Assembly (NCBI GenBank): GCA_014529385.2 | Contig: CM043971.1 | Location: forward strand, 53,729,209 to 53,789,208 | DNA from: Adiantum capillus-veneris | Taxonomy: Eukaryota > Streptophyta > Polypodiopsida > Polypodiales > Pteridaceae | Reading direction: 5' to 3' | Length of the DNA: 60,000 nt | In this document: positions 34,460 through 46,800 of the stretch, piece by piece | Layout of the letters: the number at the start of each line of letters is the position of its first letter | Position numbering within the stretch: the stretch's first letter is position 1 | Notes under the pieces: model-generated | What the model was told of the DNA's origin: nothing | What the model saw: only the letters and a program-made list of their open reading frames with translations | Databases searched by the model: none | Position numbers and translations under genes: made by a program

Positions 34460-36309
34460 GGCTAGCGCTCTCCATTGAATGAATAGGCTAACCACTTCTC
34501 CCCATACATAGCCACACTCCGGTCAGAGTTCCCTAATTGTATCGAGCCATCAAAGTGACCTCAAATAGTGCTGGAAAAATGTAACTATGTGGGTAGCGAC
34601 CAACTTGAACAACTTTTGCATATCATGGCTACACGTGCATATTCCTCTTTTAGAACAATTTTAACACGCTCCATGAGATGTATACCATTGACGATATGCT
34701 ACATTTAAAGAATCTTTCAACAATATCACCACTTTTTGTTGGGAAAAGATTGTCAAATTTTGCTTCTACTTTGCTTGATGGAAAGAGTTCTCACTTTGTC
34801 ATGGAACATTAATTTGTTTACCCCTCACTTTTTGAGAAACTTCTAATACCTCAATAGCATGACTTATTACTTTTACAATGTTTCTTAAAAATAAGTGTAC
34901 TATAGCATCATCCACCATTAAAAATTACTCAATTAGCATGTCATCCTTTGAGATTCTAACCTTTCAGCACCAATTGTTCTTTATCAGCTACAAATCTAGC
35001 TTCTTTCATTAAGTCTTATTTCAAGTCTTGAATTCTCTTCATTCTATCAAATCTGAAAGTATGCTCCTTCCCACTAATTGTTCTCATTGTCACTACCTAC
35101 TATTCTGAAACTTTCATAACCAAATGCACACATTTGTGAGACCATAATGCTTCACTAAAGCATCTTGGCAGCAAAGATCATGGCCTCCATATATCAGTTA
35201 TTAGTGCTTTACATAAAATCCTTGTACGCTTCAATCCACAGTTTTTAAGAAGCACATCGTCACCATCTCCAATAGTCTAGGAACAATAAGATGTAAATAG
35301 CAATAGTTTACTAAGCCATTGTTAGAAGCAGAGACAATAGGTGATGGTTACGCTTTGCTGCAAATGGCCGTCTTCCTCTCTCTCTCTCTCTAAACAAAAA
35401 TCCTTCTTTTGGAAGTTTCAATAACTCTTTGAGAAAACCCAAAGATAGGCCTTAGACATGTTTACACAACATTGAAGTTGCATACAATCAACATGCCCAA
35501 AAAGGGGCTATGTAACATACCTCACTGGGCAAGTACAAAAAATGGATATTAATCCGTTTCCTAAAAACCAAAGACCTCAAATGTTTTAGAGAATGATTTC
35601 ACAACTGAGTTCACTCGTTGAATTCTTGCAAACACTCCACAAACCTTGTATTAGAAGATCTAGTGGCACCCACCCGGGCGGTCTTATGAGCAACCTCGGG
35701 ATCCTTGCGCCTTTTGGAACAGTGTCCTTGCTTTGCTTGCACATTTTCATGATGTTCTTGGGAGTTTGATTGAAGGCAGTTTCACGAGCAACAGTGTGAA
35801 TAATATTATTAGTGTAGCTTTGTTGCATTCTAGTATGTGAGGCTCATCTTTGTCTCTCTTGCAGGACATGGCGAGAAGCAGCTGTAGGTAACGGACAGAT
35901 CTTTGAGGTCTCTTGGGATAGTTTTCCATGATGTTAAAAATTCACTTCTTCTTCTTCTTCTTCTTCTTCTTCTCTCTCTCTCTCTCTCTCTTTAACCGTT
36001 TGAAATCGTAAAATCCCGGTTAGATTTTGAACTTGCCTTGAACAAAATCAAGAAATCTTCACAAGTTTTAGTGTAAATACCTATAAGAGCTTCAAATTTT
36101 GAGAATTTCAAGTTTTCCCTTTTTATCTTTGGTTTGGGAAAATGTATTTTTTTTATGATTGAAGGGAAGGGGAGAAGGAAAAAATCAACTTGGAAATTTT
36201 TTAAAAATGAAATTGAAGTGCAAAAAATACCAACTATTTTGGAAAAAATCCTCTTTTTGAATCTACCCTAGAAGGAATTTTGTATGTTTATGAAATTAAT
36301 TTTTTTGAG

Positions 36310-36310
<1 letters not shown>
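34460..36310. other. Anonymous AT-rich sequence
   Basis: No supported gene. Short tracts lie at 35380-35392 and a CTT/CT tract at 35941-35991. Overlapping minus-strand frames of 60-80 residues at 35.59-35.93 kb show no known domain. Confidence 0.45.
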
Positions 36311-36352
<42 letters not shown>

Positions 36353-36410
36353 GAAGTCAAGCTGCATTAGCCTAGGAGAGTGTGAGCCAAGAGCCCAATA
36401 ATTTTTTTAG

Positions 36411-36451
<41 letters not shown>

Positions 36452-36766
36452 CATGTACAGTTTCGCCAGCCGCTTCCTCTATCTCTGTAAGCAATGCTCG
36501 AAAAAAACCTAGGTTTAGTGTAATCCCACCTACAAATTCAGAGATTTACCTCTAAAGTTTATAGTTGAAGGTGAGAAAAACCTAAAAATTTCTAAAAATA
36601 TTATTGTAACTTGATGTAAAATCCTTCAAATTTAGTCAATTTACCTCTATGGTTTCTCATATGTAAGTTTCGCATGTTTTTGAAGAAACGTTTTTTCCGA
36701 GCACTGTTGTCGTCTCTCTCTCTCTCATGTACAATTTCGCCAGCACTTGCTTCTCTCTCTATCGAG

Positions 36767-36837
<71 letters not shown>

Positions 36838-37050
36838 GCAGTGTGCCCATAGCATGTAGCTGATGCAACATGTCGTATCTCTCTCTCTCTCTCACACGCA
36901 CACACACACACGTGTGCACACACATACACAGTGTGCCCATAGCATGCAACTGATGTAGCATGTCGTCTCTCTGTCTCTCTCTCTCTCTCTCTCTCCAGTT
37001 TCACACACACATACACACACACACACACTATGAAGTGCACGAACATGGAG
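36311..37050. repeat. Microsatellite-rich block with short duplications
   Basis: CT tracts at 36311-36351, 36414-36448 and 36766-36792, a CA tract at 36793-36832 and further CT/CA mixtures to 37030. The phrase agtgtgcccatagcatg with a following catgtcgt occurs at about 36839 and 36930 (period about 91 bp). catgtacagtttcgccagc and catgtacaatttcgccagc occur at about 36453 and 36727. Confidence 0.85.
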
Positions 37051-38197
37051 CTTTCGATGCGTTTTGGGGTTTGTCATGAACCCGTCTAAGTTTCTGACAG
37101 TCCACCCAACATTTATGGCAGGTCTCTTCACAGCCGAGCTCACCAACGGCTTCTATAGTGCGCACATGCCACACACACACACTGCGCGTACGAATTACAT
37201 AGCGTTGTGCACATCACTTCACTCTCTCTCTGTTGTTTCTCTCTCTCAGTGAAAGTACTGGCAAGATTTCCTTTTTCGCACATTGTGTAGTGCTCCTTGA
37301 AGAAGAAGCAGATACCAACACGTGGATGCCTTCTTTGAGCTCAAAAATTTTAAGCTCCATTATATAAGTATAGATATGCAAAAGGTCCTCTAATATTTAA
37401 TAGTGTTTTTTGTGTGCTACCTTTTATTTTCCTTCCTTTTTGGCTCTGTAAAAGAAACCTTAGTGTTGTGTTGGGTTAGAGAGGCTTTCATTGTTTTCAG
37501 GCCACTATGGAGACTTATCTTAAATGTTTATTTGACTTTCATTTCATATCCTCACATGTCTTGACTTTTCTTGCATTCTATTGTTTTAGAATGTTAAAGT
37601 GAAACTTCACTTGCATAATTCTAGTAAACTCTTTCGATACACAGACACATATATTAATGAGTTTTTTTTAATTTCACAATTTATTTCACAGTCTCACATG
37701 GCTTGATTTTTCTTACATTCTATAACTTAATTCTAGTCAATATTAAGGAAAGTCTCTTTTATTAAGCGATCGTCGACTGAGTTTCCTTCCCACAAAGAAG
37801 TGAACTGGAAATACTAGCATAAATTTAAAATTTGTAGGATTTTTGAACTATTTTCTCACATATTTCACCAGTTTTTCTTCCCCTTACCATGGTTTGCAAC
37901 CAGGTAGTCTCCATTTTCAACCGGCTCAAGGCTAAGCTGAGGCAATCCTTTCTTGAACACTTAATTCTACTTAAACTCAACCTAATGATTTTATCACGTT
38001 CTAATTATTTTAGAAAGCCACCATGATTCTTTTACTTGTTTTTCAATGTTTGTCTTTTTTTCATTGCCTATTTGTATTTGTGTTTTTTAGGGGAATGTTT
38101 TTTGGCGAGCATTTTTCGGTGAGCGCTTTTTTGGAATACGACGAGCAGATTCCAAAAAGATTTTTTCTCTCTCAACCCTTGATAGTTGAGGATCCAC
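37051..38197. other. Anonymous AT-rich sequence
   Basis: No gene recognised. Confidence 0.5.
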
Positions 38198-38352
38198 TCT
38201 TTTTTCTCTCTCCCCCCCCCCTCTCTCTCTCTTATAGATTTCTTTCCTTTGAGCACACATGCACAAGGATCAAACACACCTCGATCAATAATTGTGATCC
38301 TTGAGAAATAAAGGTCTCTCTCTCCCTCTATCTCTTGCAAAGTTTTTTTTTT

Positions 38353-38383
<31 letters not shown>

Positions 38384-38454
38384 GACACACACACACACAG
38401 ACACACACACAAGGACATGTATACTCCATTTTCACTCTCTCCCCTCTCTACAAG

Positions 38455-38462
38455 CTCCTTTT

Positions 38463-38499
<37 letters not shown>

Positions 38500-38534
38500 A
38501 CATTCGCACCTTCCTCTCTCTCTTCCCCCTCTAC

Positions 38535-38583
<49 letters not shown>

Positions 38584-38702
38584 CCCCCCTTTTTTCTTTT
38601 TCTTTTGTCCCTCCCCCCCCCCCCCTCTCTCTCTCTCTCTCCCCCCATCCATTCCTCCTTTTCTCTATCTTCTCCCTCCACCTCTGCCCATTTCTCTCTC
38701 AT

Positions 38703-38741
<39 letters not shown>

Positions 38742-38984
38742 GTACTCCAAGTGGCATGGCCACGTGGACTACTGACCACCCATAGTCCACATGCTCAAAA
38801 AATAAAAATACTTTAAAAAAAAAACTTATTTTTTATTTAAAATATTTTTATGTTTTTATTTAGAAAGTTTTATTTAAAAAAAAACTCTTTAAATTTTTTG
38901 GCCACATGGACTATGGGTGGCCGGTAGTAGTAATCCACGTGCCATGCCACTTGGATGGAGGGGGAAGAGAGAGAGAAAAGAGGG

Positions 38985-39042
<58 letters not shown>

Positions 39043-39165
39043 TCGAGGGGTAAGATAGAGAGAGAAAAGGGGGGATGGAGGAAGAATAGAGAGAGGCGAG
39101 GGGGAGGAATAGAGAGAGAAGGGCAGAGGTGGAGGGAGAAGAGAGAGAAAAGGGAGAATAGATGA
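38455..39165. repeat. Foldback repeat with polypyrimidine and polypurine arms
   Basis: The inner arms ccaagtggcatggccacgtg... (38747-38793) and ...cacgtgccatgccacttgg (38904-38954) are near-complementary around a loop of about 110 bp that is almost only A and T. The outer sequence is CT-rich on the left (38455-38746) and GA-rich on the right (38955-39165), so the symmetry goes on outward. No transposase. Confidence 0.75.

Positions 39166-39167
<2 letters not shown>

Positions 39168-39200
<33 letters not shown>
39168..39200. repeat. (TA)n microsatellite
   Basis: About 33 bases of TA repeat between the foldback and the LINE. Confidence 0.95.
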
Positions 39201-39202
<2 letters not shown>

Positions 39203-39258
39203 TAGTTATATTATCGCCCTCGGAGGTCAAATATGACCTATGGGACCAAATGAACACG

Positions 39259-40590
39259 TCACGTGGTGTGAGTGGAGTTCATAAGTGACTCTCGATGCTC
39301 AAAAATGGCTAAAATGAGCGTCGCAATAGAGAGTCCACATCGTGGTTGGGAGAGGAAGATATGTAGGGAGAGATCATGGCTGAATATATGGGGAAAAGAG
39401 GACCTAATGTGGTCAAAAGTTGAGCACTCAAGTAGTGTGTGGTACTCACTCTCTCGCGCTTGACGAGGGTATAAGGTGCAAAGTCGATGAGACTCCTCGC
39501 CAGTGCCCCAATGTCCTGTCTCACAGCGTAGAAAATGGGAGCTAAGATGAATGGAGACAATGGTGCGGATCGCACTCAACGGGATGGGCTCAAGGATGTA
39601 GAGATGGGTTCGGTTACCTCGTTCGGAGAAGAAGAGAGATTTGTAGTTTGGGGCAATGTGTGTGGTGTAATGGTAGAAGCGAGAACCTCTGGATTTCTCC
39701 CAAGCCGTGATACATTGGCGTTGTAAGAAGGCCTCATTAACTTGGGAGTCGATCGACGCATCCTTGACCATCCCATCTTCCAAACCATTTCTTGATGTCA
39801 AGCATCCACCCCGAACTTAGTATTTTGCTCTTGCATGTCTTTTGGACCTTTTGACTTGCTTCATATGCAATTCTAGGAAGTCGATACAAAGGGCTACGTT
39901 GTGTCTTAAGCATGTAATCCACAACCCTTTGCATGCCCAAGACCTCAATGGGAAGCGATCTGGAGTCAAGAAGTAAAAGCATGTAGGGTGTTTGTGTCTT
40001 GACTTGGAGAAATTCGGTGAGAAAACGCTTTTGGATATTCTCAAACTCTTTCCAAGTAGACTTTCCGATGCTACCACCCCACACCTCCACTCCATAAAGA
40101 AGCACCAGTGTCACCAATGTGTCAAAGAGGTACTTTTTGAGAGCCCAACACTTGATCTTTCTAGCATTGCACATGTTCTCAAATGCATAATAAGCCATCT
40201 TTCCGACTTTCAAGCGACGCATTGCGTAATCCTTCCATTTAGATTGGATGGAACCTCAAGGCCAAGGTACTTGAAGCTATCTACCACTTCAAGTTGCTCA
40301 TTGTTGTATACAATGCATGGATTTTTGTCATTGAGGGTCTTTACAAGCATAACCTTGGATTTGGATTCATTCATAAGCTTTTCATAAGCTTTTGTGCATC
40401 TTCTAAGGTATGTGCTAAGAGCACTATATCATCGGCATAAAGCAAAAGCATGATCACCGCATTTTCAATCTTAACCTCTTCTATGCATTCTTGTTGCATA
40501 AAATAAAAAACCATGCATTCCAATTCATCAATGAGTAGCCCAAAGAGGGTTGGGGAAAGTGGGCATCCTTGTTGGACACCAATATTTTCA
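39259..40590 (-). mobile_element. Non-LTR retrotransposon (LINE), 5'-truncated
   Basis: Minus-strand pieces give the RT motifs GVQQGCPLSPTLFGLLIDEL (about 40585-40530), MLLLYADDIVLLAHTLED (about 40450, catalytic YADD) and VDSFKYLGLEVP (about 40280). They continue through LLYGVEVWGGS (about 40105) and YHTLLECSTFDHIRSSFP, a zf-RVT-like C-terminus (about 39440). The upstream RT and endonuclease are absent, as is normal for 5'-truncated LINE insertions. Frameshifts occur near 40370, 40220 and 39790. Confidence 0.85.
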
Positions 40591-40875
40591 ATTCAGATAA
40601 CCATTTTAGTCCAGTCTCTAGTCTCTTTTCCAGTTTCATTAAGTGAACTGACGGCTTATCAGTAGCTCTAAATTCTAACACTACAATCAGCTATCTGAAG
40701 AGATCAGCTCCAATTCCATTTTGGTGCACGGTGGGACGAGCTATTGCTCGTTGACCGGCAAACTCTTGTCTCCTAGTTAGAATTTTCAGCTGTACTGATG
40801 GCGCCCAAAACTAGTCGTGGTTGTAAACCATCACACCACATTGACCCAACCTTGGCCATTACAGATCCCAGCCTT

Positions 40876-41807
40876 GGCGATCCCAAGCAGTAGAAGACCC
40901 GCCAATTTCAGCCTCAAAGAGTAGCAGATTCAGCCCCGATAAGACCATCAGTTTTCAGCTTTGAAGATCCTCAGTTTTCAGCCCTAAACCTGCAGATTTT
41001 CAGCGTCAAAGACCCACAGAAAACAGCCCCAAAAACAACGTTTTTGGCTCGGTCGCAGATTTCAGCCCATAGCGTTTTTGGACAGCAGTAGGAAGATTGC
41101 AGATTTCAGCCCTTAGGTCAATTTCGTCATCACCGTCGTCATCGTCGACATAGCCTAGACTTGCATCAGTCACATGCATTCCCATTGTACCGAATTGTGC
41201 AATCATAAGTAGATCACTCTCGCTGATGAGAGTGGGGCCTTCGGAGGAGGGTTTTACAACATCTTTGGTGTCGTATTCTCTTCTCTCTCTATCTCTCAAT
41301 CTCATACACTTTCACGCACAATGTCCATTCACTTTGTTTGTGATCATAGCATTCTCTCATTAAGAACGAAAGGCTCTCCCTTCCATAAGAACAAAAGGAA
41401 CCTTGAGCACAGTTCGGAGCACTCATCTTGAGCAAAGCACAAACAATCATTCCGGAGTACCTAACACACACGCACACATGGAGGAATCACCTGTCAGCGT
41501 GAATTCCAAGAATCTGTGTGATTGATGCAAGTCTAGGCTATGTCGACGATGATGACGAAGTTGACCTAAGGGCTGAAATCTGCAATCTTCCTACTGCTGT
41601 CCAAAAACGCTATGGATTGAAATTTGCGAGCGACTGAGCCAAAAACGCTATTTTTGGGGCTGTTTTCTGTGGGTCTTTGACGTTGAAAATCTGCAGGTTT
41701 AGGGCTGAAAACTGAGGATCTTCAAAGCTGAAAACTGATGGTCTTAACGGGGCTGAATTTGCTACTCTTCGAGGCTGAAACTGGCGGGTCTTCTACTGCT
41801 TTGGATC
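40876..41807. repeat. Long inverted repeat (arms about 298 and 290 bp, spacer about 344 bp)
   Basis: 40876-41173 and 41518-41807 are reverse complements over nearly their full length, with few mismatches and small indels. Each arm is itself built of repeated ttcag/ctgaa phrases. Both arms can be read as the same short peptide (EICNLPTAVQKRYG), which belongs to no family I know. The spacer shows no gene. Confidence 0.88.
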
Positions 41808-41870
41808 TGTTGACGAAGAAATTGATTGGGATGCTGATACAGACCATTACAAGAAGTCCTCAAGACAGAT

Positions 41871-42489
<619 letters not shown>

Positions 42490-43584
42490 TGTCCCCCTTC
42501 CTGATGTAGATTCCGTCCTCGAAATATAATAGTGCAACATCGGGATCCACGATTGAAGTACCTATGTCAGAAGAAAAACAACATTGTGAAAGCTCAAAGG
42601 CAACATGTATAGGTGTGCAATAAGTGAGATGCATACATGATATGCAAAAACAAATTCATGAATTGTAACATTGCCAACTAGAACAAGCGTATTACCTGAA
42701 TAAAATGCAATTGAGTTAGGGTCTATTAGGTTGACTCTAAGAGAAGTACACAAGAGCTAGGGCTAAAGTAAGTACTAGATTGACCAACCTTAATTAAAAA
42801 ATGTTGACTAAAGAGTAGTTAACCCTAGGAATGCTCGTTGGAGTCTAAGGACTAGTGGTCTTGTCACTTATACCACTTAAGTGTGATCCACATAAAATAC
42901 AAGGAAGTTTGTGCTATTTGCTTTTTTTTTTTCTTTTTCTTTGTTTTCTTTTTTGTTGTTGTCATAGTTGCTACAAGTAGCTGGGGGACTCGAGGTCTCA
43001 AATACCAACAGCTGGGAGACTCAAGGTCTCAAATACCAGCTTGAGCATAAACTAGCCGAGAGACTCGAGGTCTCAAATACCAGCTTACCACCTGGGCTTC
43101 CATAACACAAGTCACACTTAGGTGGAATAAACTAGAGAGAACTATATCCTCATAGCCTAAAACATTACTAAAGTTACTACAATTAATAGACTATTTAGGA
43201 ATTAAAGTGAGCAATTAAGTGGCGTAGTTTAGCATAAGGTCCTGATACCTACTTAAAGCCAACTAATAGACCAAACTCAAAGAGAAGAACAAAGTACTAG
43301 AAGTTTGAAAAAATTATAGCATCTAAATTGGCAATGTCACAACTTTATAAATTTTATGCATTGTTAGAATTCAAATGATAAGATGCAAACATGTAAATCT
43401 GGAAGCATAGATAAAAGGAAGTAGTATCCATTGTAACATGTAAACATCCATTGTCATCGTCCTTCAAAGGCATCCTTATGTAATCACAAACTGCACAATA
43501 GTCACCACCAAACACAATTAAAAAACATAAGGAACCATAACCTAATTATTTGCACTCCCCCTAGAGAGTCAAGGGAATAGGATA
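42490..43584 (-). other. 3' non-coding region of gypsy copy A
   Basis: Lies between the env-position ORF and the LTR. It contains three tandem copies of a phrase ctgggagactcgaggtctca + aataccag (42979-43084). The polypurine tract is at about 42488-42502. No coding sequence supported. Confidence 0.6.
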
Positions 43585-43998
43585 TTATATAGATTGGGGG
43601 GGGGGGGGGAACCCTAAGGCTAAACCCCTATCCTCGTCGTCGAGAAAAACAAAGTCATCATCCGTGAGACCATATGTGCCATCCGTGTAATCATGTAAAT
43701 CTTCTTCATCATCAGAGGCACCAATGTTTACTAAGAAGGTCACTAGACGCCTATAGTCATCTTGGTCAAAATGATAGGCTTGTGCAATAGGAGAGACACT
43801 CTCTACTAAGTATGGATCAGTCGTGGTCAAGAGACGTATTAGCCATTTTAACTCCGCGAAATTCCTCTCACATGCTAGCATACCTACCAAATCGCATTCA
43901 CAGACAAGCACCCAAAAGACCATGTGAAACACTTGTGAAAAGTAGCGAGGGTACCTCTCACCCAAGGCAGGAGTGGATGACTCTCGCGTAGTAGCCAT
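43585..43998 (-). CDS. Unknown acidic ORF in the env position of gypsy copy A
   Basis: ATG at 43996-43998 opens a frame of about 137 residues (MATTRESSTPALGERYPRYF...). It has a hydrophobic stretch FSQVFHMVFWVLVCECDLVG near the start and an acidic end (ASDDEEDLHDYTDGTYGLTDDDFVFLDDED split over two blocks). It lies in element sense between the tail region and the 3' LTR. I recognise no family. It may be a real accessory gene, an env relic or a chance frame. Copy B lacks this region. The last residues depend on a poly-G run and are unsure. Confidence 0.45.
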   Translation of the reverse strand: MATTRESSTPALGERYPRYFSQVFHMVFWVLVCECDLVGMLACERNFAELKWLIRLLTTTDPYLVESVSPIAQAYHFDQDDYRRLVTFLVNIGASDDEEDLHDYTDGTYGLTDDDFVFLDDEDRGLALGFPPPPQSI

Positions 43999-44334
43999 AT
44001 CTATACACACAGATAGATGATGGTTAGAGTGCAAATATTACAAGGGTCGTGTTCTTGTGCATAACGTGGTTTTATAATTTTGCGTTATATATAGAACTTG
44101 TAAGTTTCCACATTATTGTTTGGTGACTCTTGCTCTTTTACTTGTTTATCTTGTTTTTGTGAGTATAAGGCTTTATATATACATTCCCTAGGATTGGAGA
44201 TTGAGAGGTCAGGGAGGAAGGTTGAAAGGGAAGCAAGTGAATGATGGATGTCAGCAAACACTCCCCCCTTCATTGGGTAGATCATACCTTTTGGAATGAT
44301 GTCATCACTTTTTGAAACCAATTGTTCCACGTTG

Positions 44335-44727
44335 TTATGGGTAAGGCTTTAACCAATAGTTTTCGATTGCCCTATGTGTTTCATCTAGTTGCAAGGGTGG
44401 TAAGGTACTCTCCCATGATTTTATTTGCGACGTTGTTGTAGGTGGTGAACTTACAACGGGAGGTGCAAACTCTTCCTTGTTTGTATGTATATGTACAATG
44501 GTAGGTGGAGGTTGTGTCAAAGATTCTATTTCCGTATAGGAACTACATGAAGAGCAAGAAGTTTCATTTGACTTCTCTGCTCGTGAGCTAGGTGAAACAA
44601 ATCGTTCTTTCTTCGGTACCCAAACTAGCTCTGGAGCGGGTGTGTAACATTCCGTGATTTTTTCCTTTCCGCTATCTTCAATTTGTTTTGGAGCCACAGG
44701 ATTGGGCTCACATGGGCAAGGTGACAA
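44335..44727 (-). pseudogene. Conserved post-integrase tail region of the gypsy family (copy A)
   Basis: A Pro/Ser-rich segment with ITECYTPAPELVWVPKKERF, QPPPTIV and SWESTLPPLQLDE. The same three blocks occur in copy B at 54160-54460. Conservation between two diverged copies suggests that the segment was translated. No known domain; it is separated by shifts from the preceding protease-like module. Confidence 0.55.
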
Positions 44728-45060
44728 TTAAGAGCACAATTTACGTTTTGACACCCAAATTTGATCATTTCCTTCATAGTAGCCTTGGGCTTCCAATAGT
44801 TTTTTTGAAATCCAATTCAACGTTTCTTTACATTTCTTAGGACAAGTGGGACGTCTCTTACCAGGCTCCTGTCTTTTAGCTCTAGCTATGGTTGCTAAAG
44901 AAGCTTTAGAGACCCACTTGTATGTTTTTTTTTTATATTGGGATGGTCCTTGTGTGTCTTAAGCTTTATTTCAACTACATCACTTGAAGCTCTAGAGAGT
45001 TGGGCTATGGGGACATATGGTTCAACCTCTTGGACATGCAATGTTTTGGGTTTTATTTCC

Positions 45061-45468
45061 TTAAGACTCAGTGACAATGGCTTGAGTGGCAGGGCTAAGA
45101 GTTGGTTTCTGCTTTGTGACACCCCTAGTCCCCCAATCAATAGTGCATTTGGCGGCTATCTTCCACGATCGTCGTAGGTTTATATTACCCTCCATAGTTC
45201 TAGCAGGTATGACCAAAAAGTCTTGAGCTACAACCCCATTGTCATAACTGACAGAAGTATGCCAGATTCCAAAAACCACAGTTTTTTTCTTGTTGACACC
45301 CTTGACTTGGATAATACTCTCAGATAGAGGTGGCTTCCCTAACTGACACCACACCCCATATGATAGTAGATTATACTTAGCACCCGTGTCCAATAAGGCA
45401 TTATTTAGCACTTTTCCATAGGTGCTGTTTAACTCAATAGGGTATCGCAGAGGTGTGTCAGAGTCCAA
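45061..45468 (-). pseudogene. Second retropepsin-like module downstream of integrase (gypsy copy A)
   Basis: LNNALLDTGAKYNLLSYGVW has the aspartic protease D-T-G-A active site. An Ile/Val-rich flap region follows (IIQVKGVNKKKTVVFGIW), then QDFLVIP and NLRRSWKIAAKCTIDW, which resembles the late hydrophobic retropepsin motif (LGRPWL...IDW). It follows the integrase tail with a change of frame at about 45470. The usual protease of the family lies upstream of RT at 49.5-49.9 kb, so the element has two protease-like domains. What it does is unknown. Confidence 0.65.
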
Positions 45469-45902
45469 CCAATCCTCGTCGGTTTCAACGTGGAATGCAT
45501 GTGTAACTCCAAGGTTGGCCTCTCATTGGCGTCTTTGCGTTGTTGTCGCTCTTTCGCCTCATCTTGAGCTTGTATCTTTTTCAATTCTATTTGTGCCTTG
45601 GCTGCCTTTTTTTGATGGATGGCACGTAGTTCCTCTTGGCTTAAAGGATCATAGTATCTTTTAAATTTGCTCCCATTGAGGAATCCAATGGTTTCAACTC
45701 CATCAAGAGTCTCCACACAAATGGTTCCTTGTGGGGTGATTTCACATACTCTATATGGTCCTTTTCCGACATATTTCAACTTTTTCTTTTCGTTACGCAC
45801 TCCATACATAAGGACTTTATCACCACCATTGATATCTTTGTTCTTTAGATGACGATCAAACCATTTCTTCCTTCTATCTTTCTCCACAAGTGCATTTTGC
45901 AA
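45429..45902 (-). pseudogene. Gypsy copy A integrase C-terminal domain
   Basis: NGGDKVLMYGVRNEKKKLKY and GKGPYRVCEITPQGTICVET match the SH3-like integrase C-terminal domain of Tat-like elements. A charged, coiled-coil-like stretch rich in Lys, Ala and Gln follows. No chromodomain is seen, in line with a non-chromovirus. Confidence 0.8.
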
Positions 45903-45967
45903 GCTAATTGCCTCTCTTCATCTAGCCTTTCAAGGATATATAATCGCTCAACTAAGGGGTTACCATC

Positions 45968-46800
45968 TCAACCTTCTTGAGAAGCTACTCGAAGACTAGA
46001 AACAACAAACTCCCATGGCATAACCGCTTCTTGGCCATACACCATCTTAAACGGTGTGCAGTTAATGGCAACTTTGTACGCAGTACAATAAGCCTGTAGA
46101 GCTGATGTAAGCTTTAAATCCCACTCCGTACGATGAGCCTCAACTGTCTTTGTCAAAATGGAGATTAGAGTTTTGTTGGTACTCTCAGCTTGACCATTTG
46201 CTTGTGGATAATAAGGTGTGGACTTATGGTGAGCTATCATAAAGTTGGTAGTGAGTTCTTTTATCACTCCATTTATAACATGAGTGCCATTGTCACTCAC
46301 AATCTCAAAGGGACAACCAAATCTTGTAATAATGTTCTCAAAGAGAAACTTGGTAGTTGACCTTGCATCAGCCTTACGTGTTGCCCTGGCTTCCATCCAC
46401 TTTGTTACATAGTTAGTGGCAACGATAATATATCGAGATTGAGTGCTACGAGCTGTCGGACTAATTGGGCCTACAATGTCCAAACCCCACTTTTCAAATG
46501 GTTGAGTCACTTTAACTGGATGTAACGGCATCCTATCCTTTCGTTGCATGATCTTTGTAACGTTGGCATTTATCACAACCTTTTGCAAAAAGTGACGCAT
46601 CCTTGAATAAGGTAGGCCACCCATAGCTCGATTGCAACACCTTTCTAGCTGTTAGTTCCCCTGAGAAATGTCCTCCGGCTATACCCATGTGGGCTTCTTG
46701 CAGTATATATAAATACTCATCCCCACAGGTACAACGTCTAAGAATATCATCCTTCCCTACCTTGTAGAGAGTTCCTGCAATGAGAGAGTAAGGTTCACAT
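45968..46800 (-). pseudogene. Gypsy copy A integrase zinc-binding and catalytic core
   Basis: The zinc-binding part (about 46800-46580) has EAHMGIAGGHFSG and CDKCQR in another frame (HHCC). The core has FEKWGLDIVGPISP, IVSDNGTHVINGV and STPYYPQANGQAESTNK, giving the D,D,E triad, then TPFKMVYGQEAVMPWEF. It joins element DNA to the host genome. The sequence type is Tat-like Ty3/gypsy. Confidence 0.88.

Noticed and set aside
35586-35929. Possible small minus-strand gene
   Set aside because: Two overlapping frames, no motif that I can name, and no promoter or splice context.
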